Notes: generated by a model not told the origin, from the letters alone. Counted from the stretch's first letter, positions 50,346 through 61,671 are shown. The stretch: DNA of 64,000 nucleotides from Tetragenococcus koreensis (GCF_003795145.1 NZ_CP027786.1:1612001-1676000), one strand, 5' to 3'. Program-made: numbers and translations.

Positions 50346-50861
50346 TCAGCTAATTGATCTTTTATAATCTTTGATATATTGATACTGTTTGTCCTTTTTT
50401 TGTGAAATCCTACGAATACGACGTAGACAAATCCATGACAAACCGCTGCCTAGTAAAACAATTCCTATAATAAATAACCTAGTTTGGAAACTATCGATTA
50501 AAAATGGAAACATCTGATTAAAACCCAAATCAGTAACTGCGATAAGAAAAAGACAAGCGTTTACCATTGTTTGAAATAAGTGATAGTACCGATTAAAGTA
50601 CAATTTCAATTCAACTTGATCACTTTTATCTCCGTACAACTTTACGTGTTCACTTACAGCAAATCCACAAACTACTAGTAAAAGAACCGAAATCATAAGA
50701 GCAAGATAACCCCCACTTAAAAACGATGCCAGTGCCCAATATAAATTAGCAAAAAAGAAAATCGCCAGTAGATACCGTAGCAATAAAAAACGCTGATAGT
50801 GAAAGTTTGTTTCTGCTGTTTCTTTTCTCAACTGCTCTTGTTTTGTTTTATCGTAGGACAT
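50346..50861 (-). CDS. Small membrane protein of cellobiose-type PTS operons, function unknown
   Basis: 171 aa with four predicted helices, a charged N-terminus and a very basic C-terminus (RRIRRISQKKDKQYQYIKDYK). Not a recognised EII domain: no phosphorylatable His or Cys motif is seen. Similar small proteins sit in lactobacillal and enterococcal cellobiose PTS operons and are often mislabelled as PTS subunits. It lies between EIIA and EIIC, suggesting an accessory role in EIIC assembly or regulation (inference). Confidence 0.7.
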   Translation of the reverse strand: MSYDKTKQEQLRKETAETNFHYQRFLLLRYLLAIFFFANLYWALASFLSGGYLALMISVLLLVVCGFAVSEHVKLYGDKSDQVELKLYFNRYYHLFQTMVNACLFLIAVTDLGFNQMFPFLIDSFQTRLFIIGIVLLGSGLSWICLRRIRRISQKKDKQYQYIKDYKRSIS

Positions 50862-50882
50862 AATAACCTCCTTCTTGCTTTT

Positions 50883-51197
50883 TTATCCTTGTCTTTTATA
50901 TAATTCCAACATCTCTAAAGCAACTTCCCGCAGCGTCATGGTTGTCATTAAATGATCTTGGGCATGAACCATGATGACATCCATCACTACTGCTTCACCA
51001 TTGGCATAATCTTGTAATAAACCAGTTTGGGCTTTATGTGCCTCTTTTAATGACTCATTTGATTCCTCTAATTTTTCTCTCCCCTCTGTAAATTTTCCCG
51101 CACGCATTAGCGGAAATGATTCATGAATAAGCGTGCGAGCATTTCCGCTGGACAAAATAATTTCAAAAGCAATTTCCTGTAATTTTTCCGACTCCAC
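50883..51197 (-). CDS. celC: PTS system EIIA component, lactose/cellobiose family
   Basis: 104-aa helical trimeric phosphocarrier. It receives phosphate from HPr on His78 in VMVHAQDHLMT-like motif (IMVHAQDHLMT) and passes it to EIIB. The Asp81 metal ligand is also present. Lies 22 nt after the regulator gene. Confidence 0.95.
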   Translation of the reverse strand: MESEKLQEIAFEIILSSGNARTLIHESFPLMRAGKFTEGREKLEESNESLKEAHKAQTGLLQDYANGEAVVMDVIMVHAQDHLMTTMTLREVALEMLELYKRQG

Positions 51198-51218
51198 TTG
51201 AAAGTTCCTCTCTCTTTT

Positions 51219-53228
51219 TTAGATTTGATGACAAAATACTTCAATAAATTCTTGATAGGTTGAACAAGCGCTTAACGCTTGCCGAATTTGATCATTTTCA
51301 ATGATCGGGATAAACAATTTGTTGACCTCTTCCATAGGAAATTTAAAGTAACGATCCGGGGAAGAAAGAAAAACCAGCTGAATTTCAGTATGATCTTGAT
51401 CCCAAAAAATCCCCTTAGGCGCAACTGCTACAGCTACATGCGCGGACTCAGTTACGGCTTCGATGGGATGTGGTACAGCTAAATATTTTGAAAAGGCTAC
51501 AGAATTGTATCGTTCACGCAATTGTAATTGTTGCCGCATTTTTTCTTTCATACTTTTAGGTTCAATCGCATCAATCTCAGTAATTAATTGCTCGATAACA
51601 GTTTCTTTTTGCATCGGCTGATCAAAATAAAGAAATAATTCAGGTTTAAAACATTGCTCGATCAATCGTTGGTTCGTTTGACTTCTAGGGGGAGTAAGGA
51701 CAGGCCCTTTTTTGCTAAGTAAAATTTCTTGACCTTTTATTTTAGCCAACTCATGATTAATTGCTTGAATATCATCCTCACCTAAAAAGACGCTGACATG
51801 AACTATCGGAATGAGCGGCACACTTTGCGGCAGCGTAATTGAAGATACGATCAAATCTGCATTTTTTAACATATATTCAGAAATTTCATAATAGCCAATC
51901 ACATGGTCAATCACTACTTTTGAGCCTAGCTCATGTTCAATTCGCATTTTTAATAATTGTGAACTGCCTAAACCAGTCGCACAAATAACAATAATATGTG
52001 CTTTTTGCTCGTTAAAATAACGTTCCATCGCCGCACTCAAGTGAATGGTCAAATAAGCCCATTCACTTTCAGTTACTTCATATTGTTGGAAAATAGCCAT
52101 GTTGTTAAAATACTTAATTGTTAAAGCAAAAATATCTGGGTAATTTTGCTTAATTTCTGCCAACAATGGGTTTTCAATACTGGTATGATTTTGCAACCGA
52201 GTTAACAGCGGCGTAAAGTGCATCAATAATCCGTTGATTAAAACCGAATCTTGTTGAAAAGAAAATCCCGTTTCTGCATCTATTTCCTTTAAAGTGGCAA
52301 TCAATTCCGCCCGAATTTCTGCCTCACTGTAATCCGCTGCTTTTAAGACACGGCGCGCAGCGCTTTTATTACGTAAATGTAATGAAATATAAGAGGCCTC
52401 TTCTACAGGAAATTTAACCTGCATATTCTTTTCAATTCGTTCAATAATTCGTTTAGCAGTCTGATACTCAACGGAGTCTTCAGCTACATCGAAGGCATTT
52501 GTCAATTCAATATTAAAGCCTGATTGCAGCCGCTTAATCGCTAAGCCGATATGAAGCACAATATTATAAATAATAAAGTCGGAAAGCTTTAGTTTTGATT
52601 CACGACATTCGTCTAACACAATAATGACGATTTCTTCAATTTGAATTTCTGCTAATAAGTCCGTATACATTGAAAACGTATATAAGTTATCATACAGACG
52701 ATCCATGAAAAAATAATTCATAATAAAATGTCGTTTATTTTGTTCGTTACCAGCAACAAAGATCCCTGATTTGGGCTTACTATTTAATTCGAGTTCATAC
52801 GGAGCAATCTTTTTTTTGATTTCTACAATATCATTGGAAATCGTCGAACGAGAAACAAATAATTCCTCCGCTAAGTCATCAACAAACACTTGGCTACGTT
52901 CAAAAAACAAACGGTTCAAAATAAAATATTGTCGGTCTTCTAATTCATGAATCGTTGAAATATCAGGATTAAAAGAAGCTTCTTTGACCTCTTTTTGGTA
53001 AAAAATATAGAACTTATCATCCTCTGTAATCCATAAACGGTAACCTTGCCCTTGTTTTGCTTCAATCATAGCGCCATATTTTTCGATCCGATCTGCTGCT
53101 TGGTGTAGATATTTGCGCGCTGTCCGATCAGAAGTATAAAGCCTAGAAGCTAATTCTTGGCTAGTTGTATAGGTATGTTGATTTTCATATAGAATTTTAA
53201 TAATTGATCGTTCTTTGGCGTTCAACAT
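51219..53228 (-). CDS. licR: BglG/LicR-type PRD-containing transcriptional activator
   Basis: 669 aa. N-terminal HTH domains (~1-90 and ~95-170: TTSQELASRLYTSDRTARKYL, VDDLAEELFVSRSTISNDI). PRD1 (IVLHIGLAIKRL) and PRD2 (WAYLTIHLSAAMERY) carry regulatory histidines. An EIIB-like domain follows (IIVICATGLGSSQLLKMRI, with Cys) and a C-terminal EIIA-like domain (YLAVPHPIEAVTESAHVAVAV, with His). Such activators are tuned by phosphorylation from the cognate PTS and HPr. I start at ATG 53228; a GTG four codons upstream is less likely. The gene lies inside the operon it likely activates. Confidence 0.9.
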   Translation of the reverse strand: MLNAKERSIIKILYENQHTYTTSQELASRLYTSDRTARKYLHQAADRIEKYGAMIEAKQGQGYRLWITEDDKFYIFYQKEVKEASFNPDISTIHELEDRQYFILNRLFFERSQVFVDDLAEELFVSRSTISNDIVEIKKKIAPYELELNSKPKSGIFVAGNEQNKRHFIMNYFFMDRLYDNLYTFSMYTDLLAEIQIEEIVIIVLDECRESKLKLSDFIIYNIVLHIGLAIKRLQSGFNIELTNAFDVAEDSVEYQTAKRIIERIEKNMQVKFPVEEASYISLHLRNKSAARRVLKAADYSEAEIRAELIATLKEIDAETGFSFQQDSVLINGLLMHFTPLLTRLQNHTSIENPLLAEIKQNYPDIFALTIKYFNNMAIFQQYEVTESEWAYLTIHLSAAMERYFNEQKAHIIVICATGLGSSQLLKMRIEHELGSKVVIDHVIGYYEISEYMLKNADLIVSSITLPQSVPLIPIVHVSVFLGEDDIQAINHELAKIKGQEILLSKKGPVLTPPRSQTNQRLIEQCFKPELFLYFDQPMQKETVIEQLITEIDAIEPKSMKEKMRQQLQLRERYNSVAFSKYLAVPHPIEAVTESAHVAVAVAPKGIFWDQDHTEIQLVFLSSPDRYFKFPMEEVNKLFIPIIENDQIRQALSACSTYQEFIEVFCHQI

Positions 53229-53243
53229 GTTTGTTCCCACTCT

Positions 53244-53558
53244 TTAAATATTTTCTTCAACGACGCCTGCTAGTTTTTTGATCCCCATTGGAATAGGAAC
53301 ATAAGCTTGTGGCGGAATATTGACAATGGGTTTATTGACTTTATCTGCAGCCTTTTTCAAATTATCGAAATACATTTTTGTTTGAGGACTGACCAAATAA
53401 AGATCATATTTATCTTTTTCAATTGTTGTCGCACCTTGTGTAGCTGAAGTCGCATCTAACTCAATCTCTTTGCCTTGTTCAGTAAACAATTCAGTCGTTC
53501 TTTTAGCAATAACTGAGGAGGACATCCCTCCTGCACAGATAATTAACGCTTTTTTCAT
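53244..53558 (-). CDS. celA: PTS system EIIB component, lactose/cellobiose family
   Basis: 104 aa. The P-loop-like CAGGMSSS holds the phosphorylatable Cys8. The remainder fits the PTS_IIB lactose/cellobiose fold (YDLYLVSPQTKMYFDNLKKA). 22 nt after bglA; it hands phosphate to the sugar bound by EIIC. Confidence 0.95.
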   Translation of the reverse strand: MKKALIICAGGMSSSVIAKRTTELFTEQGKEIELDATSATQGATTIEKDKYDLYLVSPQTKMYFDNLKKAADKVNKPIVNIPPQAYVPIPMGIKKLAGVVEENI

Positions 53559-53580
53559 TATTTTTCACCCTTTTTATTTT

Positions 53581-55049
<1,469 letters not shown>

Positions 55050-55121
55050 TTAAATGATAACAATAGCAACCATTTTTCGTTTCATTATTATTACTTAAAG
55101 TTACCTTTAACTTCTAAATCC

Positions 55122-55150
55122 ATTATAGATAAACCGCTTTCACGTTTGAA
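55122..55150 (-). promoter_or_regulatory. Promoter of the PTS operon with overlapping cre-like site
   Basis: Minus strand TTCAAA (55145-55150), 17 bp, TATAAT (55122-55127). The spacer contains TGAAAGCGGTTTAT (55129-55142), similar to the CcpA cre consensus TGWAANCGNTNWCA. CcpA bound there would block the promoter, as expected for glucose repression. Confidence 0.7.
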
Positions 55151-55283
55151 TAGAGACTATTTCCTTAACGCTCCGGAAATAATTTAAAATTGAACATAAA
55201 GAAGTAAAGAATGAGGGGCGGTTTATGAATCTTTCCTTCAGTTACTTTGTCTGCGCGAATAACGAATTTCAACTTCATAAAAA

Positions 55284-55325
55284 AAGCTAGCAGAAAAAGT
55301 ATCCAACACTCTTCCTACTAGCCTT
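55284..55325 (-). terminator. Second hairpin upstream of the PTS promoter
   Basis: Minus-strand stem GGCTAGTAG / CTGCTAGCTT (one wobble) followed by TTTTTTT. It probably backs up the tuf terminator. Bases 55151-55283 hold no supported gene. Confidence 0.55.
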
Positions 55326-55344
55326 AAAAGATTCATAACATAAA

Positions 55345-55382
55345 AAAACTTTCCAAAACGACTTAGCGTTTTGGAAAGTTTT
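55345..55382 (-). terminator. Original tuf terminator, now separated from tuf by ISL3
   Basis: Perfect 16-bp stem AAAACTTTCCAAAACG / CGTTTTGGAAAGTTTT (55345-55360, 55367-55382) with a T-tract on the minus strand. Removing the IS and one target copy brings it about 24 nt after the tuf stop, a normal terminator distance. Confidence 0.88.
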
Positions 55383-55406
55383 CATTATCGTTCTAATCCG
55401 AACCGA

Positions 55407-55414
55407 ATTATTTT
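55407..55414. repeat. Target-site duplication, left copy
   Basis: ATTATTTT directly precedes the left inverted repeat. The identical 8-mer follows the right end at 56943-56950. Eight bp is the usual ISL3 duplication size. Confidence 0.93.
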
Positions 55415-55564
55415 GGCTCTATAATTTCTAGTGTTGGTAGACAAGAATGATTTTCTTGTAGCCCATACTAGTTTTTTTATATTTTCTGAGCAAAATAGAA
55501 AACAGACACCTTGAAAACCCGTAGAATAAAGGTACCAAACAAATATCCAAAGGAGTGTTTCAAG

Positions 55565-56875
55565 ATGTCCATCTCTCATTATACTAAAGAAATCCTAGAT
55601 ATCCTAGACTTAAATCTGACTTTTGAAGAAGATTGTTTCCAAAAAGAAGCCATTAACGGCGTCATTTGTTTTGTCTTTTATGGTCAGCTTTCTTATCGTC
55701 CACAAGCCTGTTTTCACTGTGGCGAAGAAGATACGGCTTGTTTAATGAAATGGGGATTCAAGGAAGTGACGATTCAGCTTAACGATGTGAGTGAATACAA
55801 AACCTTACTTAAAATGAAGAAACAACGTTTTCGTTGTAAAACTTGCGGGAAAACTTCTATCGCCGAAACCAGTGTCGCGGACCGTCATTGTTCGATCGCT
55901 CGACGCGTCAAACTCGCCATTGCAGAAAAATTAGCTCAACCCTTGTCGATGTCAATGGTCGCCCGGTTGAAGCATGTTTCGCCGACGACAGTTTTACGTG
56001 TGCTGCATAGTTTTCAACCTAAACAGCTAACCCCCAATACTTCCTTACCGGAAGTACTTTGTTTTGATGAATTTCAATCGGTCAAACGAGTTTCTGGTGC
56101 CATGAGTTTTATTATGATGAATGGGAAAACGCGGCAACTCTTAGAGATTGTCGCTAATCGACAACTGCCTCATTTAGAAGCCTTTTTCGCTCGTTATCCT
56201 AGAGAGGAAAGAGCCAAGGTGCACTATGTCGTTTCGGATTTTTACAGTCCGTATGCTTCCTTAGTTAAAGCCCTTTTTCCTAATGCGCAGTTAGTCATTG
56301 ATCGTTTCCATATGAGCCAACATATTGGGCGAGCTTTCCAACAACAACGGAAACAAGTGATGAACACCTTTAACCGTCGGCAAAAAGAATATAAGCACCT
56401 CAAAAAATATTGGAAACTTCTACAGAAAAAAGCTTGGGCACTGGATTACAAAAAACGATATTGGCGGCCTAGTTTTCGGGATCATTTAACCGAGCAAGAG
56501 ATTGTCGACCGCTTATTAAGTTATCATTCCACGCTTAGACAAGGCTATAAAATCTATCAATCGTTCCTTTCTGCATTTCATAAGCAAGATATCGAACGTT
56601 TGGATCAATTATTAAAAACCGATTTGTCTCAGCTTCCTGACCCGTTTCAGCCCGTAGTCAAGACCTTTCGCAAGTATCGACAAGAGATCCGGCTGGCTTT
56701 AACGGTGCCTTACTCTAATGGTCCTTTAGAAGGTTTAAATAATCATATTAAAGTCCTAAAACGAGTCGCTTATGGTTTCCATAGCTTTGAGAACTTTCGG
56801 CAACGGATCTTTTTATACCGAGGAAAGTATTTCCAACCCGGACCCTTACCTATACAAACTAAAAAAAGCAGCTAG
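55565..56875 (+). CDS. ISL3-family transposase
   Basis: 436 aa from ATG 55565, after AAAGGAGTG; the frame starts earlier without support. An N-terminal zinc-ribbon (CFHCGEED ... RCKTCGK) is followed by an HTH-like region (MSMVARLKHVSPTTVLRVL). The DDE catalytic domain has FDEFQSVK, VSDFYSPYASLVK and the C-terminal NGPLEGLNNHIKVLKRVAYGF (Glu). No disruption is visible, so it is probably active. Confidence 0.95.
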   Translation: MSISHYTKEILDILDLNLTFEEDCFQKEAINGVICFVFYGQLSYRPQACFHCGEEDTACLMKWGFKEVTIQLNDVSEYKTLLKMKKQRFRCKTCGKTSIAETSVADRHCSIARRVKLAIAEKLAQPLSMSMVARLKHVSPTTVLRVLHSFQPKQLTPNTSLPEVLCFDEFQSVKRVSGAMSFIMMNGKTRQLLEIVANRQLPHLEAFFARYPREERAKVHYVVSDFYSPYASLVKALFPNAQLVIDRFHMSQHIGRAFQQQRKQVMNTFNRRQKEYKHLKKYWKLLQKKAWALDYKKRYWRPSFRDHLTEQEIVDRLLSYHSTLRQGYKIYQSFLSAFHKQDIERLDQLLKTDLSQLPDPFQPVVKTFRKYRQEIRLALTVPYSNGPLEGLNNHIKVLKRVAYGFHSFENFRQRIFLYRGKYFQPGPLPIQTKKSS

Positions 56876-56895
56876 ACCATAGCGCCTAACTGCTT
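56861..56895 (-). terminator. Minus-strand terminator built into the ISL3 transposase 3' end
   Basis: On the minus strand AAGCAGTTAG / CTAGCTGCTT (one wobble, 10-nt loop) is followed by seven T. It overlaps the last transposase codons. It would stop transcription entering from tuf and so act as the surrogate tuf terminator. Confidence 0.75.
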
Positions 56896-56942
56896 CCTTT
56901 ATTTATCGAGTTTTCTTTACCAACACCAGTTGACAAAGAGCC

Positions 56943-56950
56943 ATTATTTT
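56943..56950. repeat. Target-site duplication, right copy, containing the tuf stop codon
   Basis: ATTATTTT. Read on the minus strand it is AAAATAAT and includes the tuf stop TAA, which is preserved. Confidence 0.93.
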
Positions 56951-58134
56951 TCGATTTTAGCAACAACGCCTGAACCAACAGTACGTCCGCCTTCACGAAT
57001 AGAGAAACGAGTTCCTTCTTCGATAGCGACTGGGTGAATTAATTCAACATCCATTGTTACGTTATCGCCTGGCATAACCATTTCAGTGCCTTCTGGCAAT
57101 TCAATGACACCAGTGATATCAGTTGTACGGAAGTAGAATTGTGGACGATAGTTTGTGAAGAATGGAGTATGACGTCCACCTTCTTCTTTAGTCAAAACAT
57201 AAACTTCAGCTGAGAACTTAGTATGTGGTGTAATTGAACCTGGTTTAGCTAATACTTGGCCACGTTCGATATCATCACGAGAAACACCACGTAATAAAGT
57301 ACCGATGTTGTCACCAGCTTCAGCATAATCCAACAATTTACGGAACATTTCTACGCCAGTAACTGTTGTCTTCTTAACATTTTCATGGATACCAATGATA
57401 TCCACTTCATCGCCGACTTTAATCGTTCCGCGTTCAACACGACCAGTAGCAACAGTACCACGGCCAGTGATTGAAAATACGTCTTCAATTGGCATCATGA
57501 ATGCTTTGTCATGGTCACGTTCTGGAGTTGGGATATAATCGTCAACTGCGTCCATTAGGTCCATAATTTTTTGTTCGTAAGCTTCGTCGCCTTCTAAAGC
57601 TTTCAAAGCTGAACCAGAAATAACGGGTGTATCGTCACCTGGGAAGTCGTATTCAGTTAATAGATCACGAACTTCCATTTCAACTAATTCAAGCAATTCT
57701 TCATCGTCAACCATATCCATTTTGTTCAAGAATACTACGATGTAAGGCACACCAACGTTACGTGACAACAAGATGTGTTCACGAGTTTGTGGCATAGGGC
57801 CATCAGCTGCAGAAACTACCAAGATAGCGCCGTCCATTTGTGCAGCACCCGTGATCATGTTTTTAACATAGTCCGCGTGTCCTGGAGCGTCAATGTGAGC
57901 ATAGTGGCGTTTTTCTGTTTCATATTCAACGTGAGAGGTATTAATTGTAATACCACGTTCTTTTTCTTCTGGAGCTCTGTCAATTGTGTCGTAACTTGAA
58001 GCTTCTGATGTGAAACCTCTTTTAGCTAAAACAGTTGTAATTGCAGCTGTTAATGTAGTTTTACCATGGTCAACGTGTCCGATAGTACCAATGTTAACAT
58101 GTGGTTTAGAACGGTCATATTTTTCTTTTGCCAT
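56944..58134 (-). CDS. tuf: Elongation factor Tu
   Basis: 396 aa GTPase that delivers aminoacyl-tRNA. G1 GHVDHGKT at 19-26, DAPGHADY (G3), NKMD (G4) and SALKAL (G5) are intact, as is the C-terminal [30 protein letters not shown] precedes the ATG. Last gene of the str operon; ISL3 abuts its stop codon. Confidence 0.98.
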   Translation of the reverse strand: MAKEKYDRSKPHVNIGTIGHVDHGKTTLTAAITTVLAKRGFTSEASSYDTIDRAPEEKERGITINTSHVEYETEKRHYAHIDAPGHADYVKNMITGAAQMDGAILVVSAADGPMPQTREHILLSRNVGVPYIVVFLNKMDMVDDEELLELVEMEVRDLLTEYDFPGDDTPVISGSALKALEGDEAYEQKIMDLMDAVDDYIPTPERDHDKAFMMPIEDVFSITGRGTVATGRVERGTIKVGDEVDIIGIHENVKKTTVTGVEMFRKLLDYAEAGDNIGTLLRGVSRDDIERGQVLAKPGSITPHTKFSAEVYVLTKEEGGRHTPFFTNYRPQFYFRTTDITGVIELPEGTEMVMPGDNVTMDVELIHPVAIEEGTRFSIREGGRTVGSGVVAKIEK

Positions 58135-58180
58135 TTTTATTTGTTCCTCCTAAATTGCGTTTTTTATATTTGATAGGTAG

Positions 58181-58198
58181 AAAACCGCATGCGGTTTT
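58181..58198 (-). other. 18-nt palindrome in the tuf leader
   Basis: AAAACCGCATGCGGTTTT lies in the 148-nt fusA-tuf gap, about 45 nt upstream of the tuf ATG. A minus-strand promoter-like TACAAT, with TTGACG 19 bp upstream, precedes it. The hairpin could tune tuf translation or stabilise a processed tuf mRNA. Confidence 0.55.
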
Positions 58199-58282
58199 CC
58201 GCCCATATCATTGTAATTAATTGTACACGAAATACGTCAAAAAATACAGTATTTGAAGCATTTCATTCAAGATTTATTAATT

Positions 58283-60367
58283 TTATTCAGCGTTACCGCC
58301 GTTTTTCTTAATAATCTCTGCTTGGATCGATTTTGGTACGTCTTCATAATGGTCAAATGTCATCATGAAAGTACCGCGACCTTGTGTTGATGAACGTAGT
58401 GTTGTTGCATAGCCAAACATTTCAGCTAGTGGTACAAACGCGTTTACGATTTGTGCGTTACCGTGAGCGTCCATTCCTTCAACACGACCTCTACGTGCAG
58501 TAACGTGACCCATGATATCTCCTAAATATTCTTCAGGAACAGTAATTGTTACTTTCATCATCGGTTCAAGGATGACTGGATCAGCTTTTTTCGCAGCTTC
58601 ACGTAATGCCATTGAAGCAGCAATTCTAAAGGCTGTTTCGTTGGAATCGACATCATGGTAAGAACCATCATAAAGTGTAGCTTTGATATCAACTAATGGA
58701 TAACCAGCTAACACACCGTTTTCCATCGAATCTTCCAATCCTTTTTGTACAGCAGGAATATATTCGCGTGGAACAACCCCACCGACGATCTTGTTCTCAA
58801 ACTCGAAACCAGCGCCTTCTTCGTTTGGTGTAAATTCGACCCATACGTGACCGTATTGTCCTTTACCACCTGATTGGCGAATGAATTTCCCTTCAGCTTT
58901 GGTTGATGAACGGAAGGTTTCACGATAAGAAACTTGCGGTGCACCAATATTAGCGTCCACTTTAAATTCTTGTCTCATCCGATCGATAAGAACGTCTAAT
59001 TGAAGTTCACCCATACCGGCAATAATTGTTTCGCCAGTTTCAACATTTGATTCTACTCTAAATGAAGGATCTTCTTCTGCAAGTTTTTGCAATGCAACAC
59101 CCATTTTATCTTGGTCAGCTTTTGATCTAGGTTCAACAGCTACTTCAATTACCGGTTCAGGGAAATGAATAGTTTCCAAGATAACTGGATTTTTTTCATC
59201 GCAAAGCGTATCACCCGTTGTGGTATTTTTCAAACCAACAGCGGCTGCAATGTCACCAGAGTAAACTTTTTGAATTTCAGAACGAGTATTCGCATGCATT
59301 TGCAAAATACGTCCAATTCGTTCACGTGAATCTTTAGTGGCATTTAATACGTAAGAACCTGAATCCAACGTACCAGCATAGACACGGAAGAACGTTAAAC
59401 GTCCAACATACGGGTCCGTCATAACTTTAAATGCTAGCGATGAAAATGGTTGATCATCATCAGCAGGATGTTCGGTTTCTTCGCCTGTCTTCGGATCGAT
59501 CCCTTTAATTGGAGGAACGTCAATTGGAGAAGGCAGGTAGTCAATTACCGCATCCAACATCATTTGAACACCTTTGTTTTTAAAAGCAGAGCCACATAAC
59601 ACAGGGTAAAAGTCAACTGACAACGTTGCTTTACGGATTCCGACTTTTAATTCTTCCGGCGTAATTTCTTCGCCTTCCAAATATTTCATCATGATATCTT
59701 CATCAACGTCTGCGACAGCTTCAACTAATTTGTTGTGCCATTCTTCTGCTGTTTCTTTGTATTCATCTGGAATTTCAGTTTCATCAAAAGTTGTGCCTAA
59801 ATCATCTTTGTAAAATTCGGCTTTCATCTTCACAAGATCGATGATTCCTTCAAAGTTGTCTTCAGCACCAATTGGTAATTGAATGGGTTGTGCGTTAGCT
59901 TGCAAACGGTCATGCAATGATTGGACTGAATACAAGTAATCTGCTCCAACTTTATCCATTTTATTACAGAATACAATACGAGGTACTTGATATTCTGTTG
60001 CTTGACGCCAAACTGTTTCAGTTTGGGGTTCAACGCCTGATTGTGCATCCAGTACGGTAACCGCACCATCTAGTACACGCAATGAACGTTGTACTTCAAT
60101 TGTGAAGTCCACGTGTCCTGGAGTATCGATGATGTTTACACGATGGTCCTTCCAGTGTGCCGTAGTGGCAGCGGAAGTAATCGTGATACCACGATCTTGC
60201 TCTTGGCTCATCCAGTCCATTTGAGAAGCACCTTCGTGCGTTTCCCCAAGTTTATGGATACGACCTGTATAGTACAAGACACGTTCAGTTGTTGTCGTTT
60301 TACCAGCATCAACGTGTGCTACGATACCGATGTTACGAGTTTTTTCTAACGAAAATTCTCTTGCCAT
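58283..60367 (-). CDS. fusA: Elongation factor G
   Basis: 694 aa translocase GTPase. G1 AHVDAGKT at 17-24, [18 protein letters not shown]. Domains II-V follow, with [14 protein letters not shown] and [16 protein letters not shown] at the C-terminus. 73 nt after rpsG. Confidence 0.98.
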   Translation of the reverse strand: MAREFSLEKTRNIGIVAHVDAGKTTTTERVLYYTGRIHKLGETHEGASQMDWMSQEQDRGITITSAATTAHWKDHRVNIIDTPGHVDFTIEVQRSLRVLDGAVTVLDAQSGVEPQTETVWRQATEYQVPRIVFCNKMDKVGADYLYSVQSLHDRLQANAQPIQLPIGAEDNFEGIIDLVKMKAEFYKDDLGTTFDETEIPDEYKETAEEWHNKLVEAVADVDEDIMMKYLEGEEITPEELKVGIRKATLSVDFYPVLCGSAFKNKGVQMMLDAVIDYLPSPIDVPPIKGIDPKTGEETEHPADDDQPFSSLAFKVMTDPYVGRLTFFRVYAGTLDSGSYVLNATKDSRERIGRILQMHANTRSEIQKVYSGDIAAAVGLKNTTTGDTLCDEKNPVILETIHFPEPVIEVAVEPRSKADQDKMGVALQKLAEEDPSFRVESNVETGETIIAGMGELQLDVLIDRMRQEFKVDANIGAPQVSYRETFRSSTKAEGKFIRQSGGKGQYGHVWVEFTPNEEGAGFEFENKIVGGVVPREYIPAVQKGLEDSMENGVLAGYPLVDIKATLYDGSYHDVDSNETAFRIAASMALREAAKKADPVILEPMMKVTITVPEEYLGDIMGHVTARRGRVEGMDAHGNAQIVNAFVPLAEMFGYATTLRSSTQGRGTFMMTFDHYEDVPKSIQAEIIKKNGGNAE

Positions 60368-60440
60368 TTCTAGGTTGTTCTCCTCTCAACTTTTAACTTT
60401 TGCTATGGTTATACCTTTTACCAATAAAGAAGCGAGGGTC

Positions 60441-60911
60441 TTACCAGCGATAGTGAGCAAATGCTCGGTTTGATTCCGCCATTTTATGTGTATCTTCACG
60501 TTTTTTGACAGAACCGCCAGTATTATTAGCTGCGTCCATGATTTCTTTGGCTAAACGTTCTTCCATAGTGTGTTCTCCACGCAAGCGCGCATAATTTACC
60601 ATCCAGCGAAGACCTAAAGTCGTACGACGTTCAGGGCGTACTTCAACTGGCACTTGGTAGTTAGAACCTCCTACACGGCGAGCTTTCACTTCTAAAACAG
60701 GCATGATGTTTTTCATTGCTTGTTCAAAAACATCTAATGGTTCATTGCCTGTCGTTTCTTTAATATTATCAAACGCATTATAAATGATATTTGATGCAAC
60801 GCCGCGTTTACCATCAACCATTACACGGTTGATCAAGCGTGTTACTAATTTTGAATTATAAATAGGGTCTGGTAAAACATCACGTTTTGCTGCAGCACCT
60901 TTACGAGACAT
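60441..60911 (-). CDS. rpsG: 30S ribosomal protein S7
   Basis: 156 aa. [20 protein letters not shown] and the C-terminal [21 protein letters not shown]. Nucleates 30S head assembly. 49 nt after rpsL. S7 represses the str operon in other bacteria; no site was assigned here. Confidence 0.98.
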   Translation of the reverse strand: MSRKGAAAKRDVLPDPIYNSKLVTRLINRVMVDGKRGVASNIIYNAFDNIKETTGNEPLDVFEQAMKNIMPVLEVKARRVGGSNYQVPVEVRPERRTTLGLRWMVNYARLRGEHTMEERLAKEIMDAANNTGGSVKKREDTHKMAESNRAFAHYRW

Positions 60912-60960
60912 ACGTATTTCCTCCTTTCAAAAATTCGTTTGTATTTAATTGCGATTAAAA

Positions 60961-61374
60961 TTAAGATTTAGGCTTTTTCGTTCCATATTTCGAACGAGAT
61001 TTTTTACGATCGTTTACACCAGCAGTATCTAGTGCACCACGTACAATATGGTAACGTACCCCTGGCAAGTCTTTTACACGACCACCGCGGATCAATACCA
61101 CACTGTGTTCTTGTAAGTTATGACCAATACCTGGGATATAAGCTGTTACTTCAATCAAGTTTGACAAACGAACACGAGCGTATTTACGCAAAGCAGAGTT
61201 AGGTTTTTTAGGTGTCATTGTTCCGACACGCATTGCTACCCCACGTTTTTGCGGAGAATATACGGTAGTTTGTTGCTTTTTAAAACTGTTATATCCTTTA
61301 TTCAATGCTGGTGAATCAGATTGTCCACTTCTAGTTTTACGAGGCTTACGTACTAATTGATTAATTGTAGGCAT
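60961..61374 (-). CDS. rpsL: 30S ribosomal protein S12
   Basis: 137 aa. Starts [20 protein letters not shown] at 61374 after AGGGAGGGGG; the longer frame to 61596 has no support. [11 protein letters not shown] near 55-64 retains the lysine linked to streptomycin sensitivity, and [10 protein letters not shown] is wild type. First gene of the str operon, 157 nt from its promoter. Confidence 0.98.
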   Translation of the reverse strand: MPTINQLVRKPRKTRSGQSDSPALNKGYNSFKKQQTTVYSPQKRGVAMRVGTMTPKKPNSALRKYARVRLSNLIEVTAYIPGIGHNLQEHSVVLIRGGRVKDLPGVRYHIVRGALDTAGVNDRKKSRSKYGTKKPKS

Positions 61375-61531
61375 TTTGTTTCCCCCTCCCTTAATTTGCT
61401 TTATAGTTCCACACATCCAGGTGGTTCTTTTTTTGCGATAAAAAAGAATGCATCGTCTGCAAGCTTTCTCAGATGTACTTATACAGTCAGCATGTCCCAT
61501 CAAAAAGACCTGTTTATAAAGCACCTTTGAA

Positions 61532-61560
61532 AGAATACCACGCATTACATAGCTTGTCAA
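61532..61560 (-). promoter_or_regulatory. Promoter of the str operon
   Basis: Minus strand consensus TTGACA (61555-61560), 17 bp, TATTCT (61532-61537). It leaves a leader of about 150 nt before rpsL. Confidence 0.85.
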
Positions 61561-61623
61561 CATTTCCAGACAGCTTTTTCTATCTATTTTTATCAAACGC
61601 TATCATTTTTGTTTTTTACGCTA

Positions 61624-61629
61624 TATAAT
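61624..61629 (+). promoter_or_regulatory. -10 box of the rpiA promoter
   Basis: Perfect TATAAT 42 bp upstream of the GTG start. The matching -35 (TATCAT at 61601-61606) is weak. Divergent from the str promoter. Confidence 0.55.
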
Positions 61630-61671
61630 ATCAGTAACAGAACGTTTACTAACATTTTAGGAGTGATAATA

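Larger units (their letters stand above)
55415..56942 (+). mobile_element. ISL3-family insertion sequence, 1528 bp, complete
   Basis: Left inverted repeat begins GGCTCTATAATTTC (55415), ending GTGTTGGTAGA. The right repeat (56914-56942) is its imperfect inverse, GGCTCTTTGTCAACTGG ... when read on the minus strand. One transposase gene. Flanked by perfect 8-bp duplications, so insertion is recent and clean. Confidence 0.94.

Noticed and set aside
55225-55290. 21-codon plus-strand ORF before the tuf terminator
   Set aside because: Only a poor GAGGGGCGG-like site, very short, and it runs into the hairpin serving the opposite strand.
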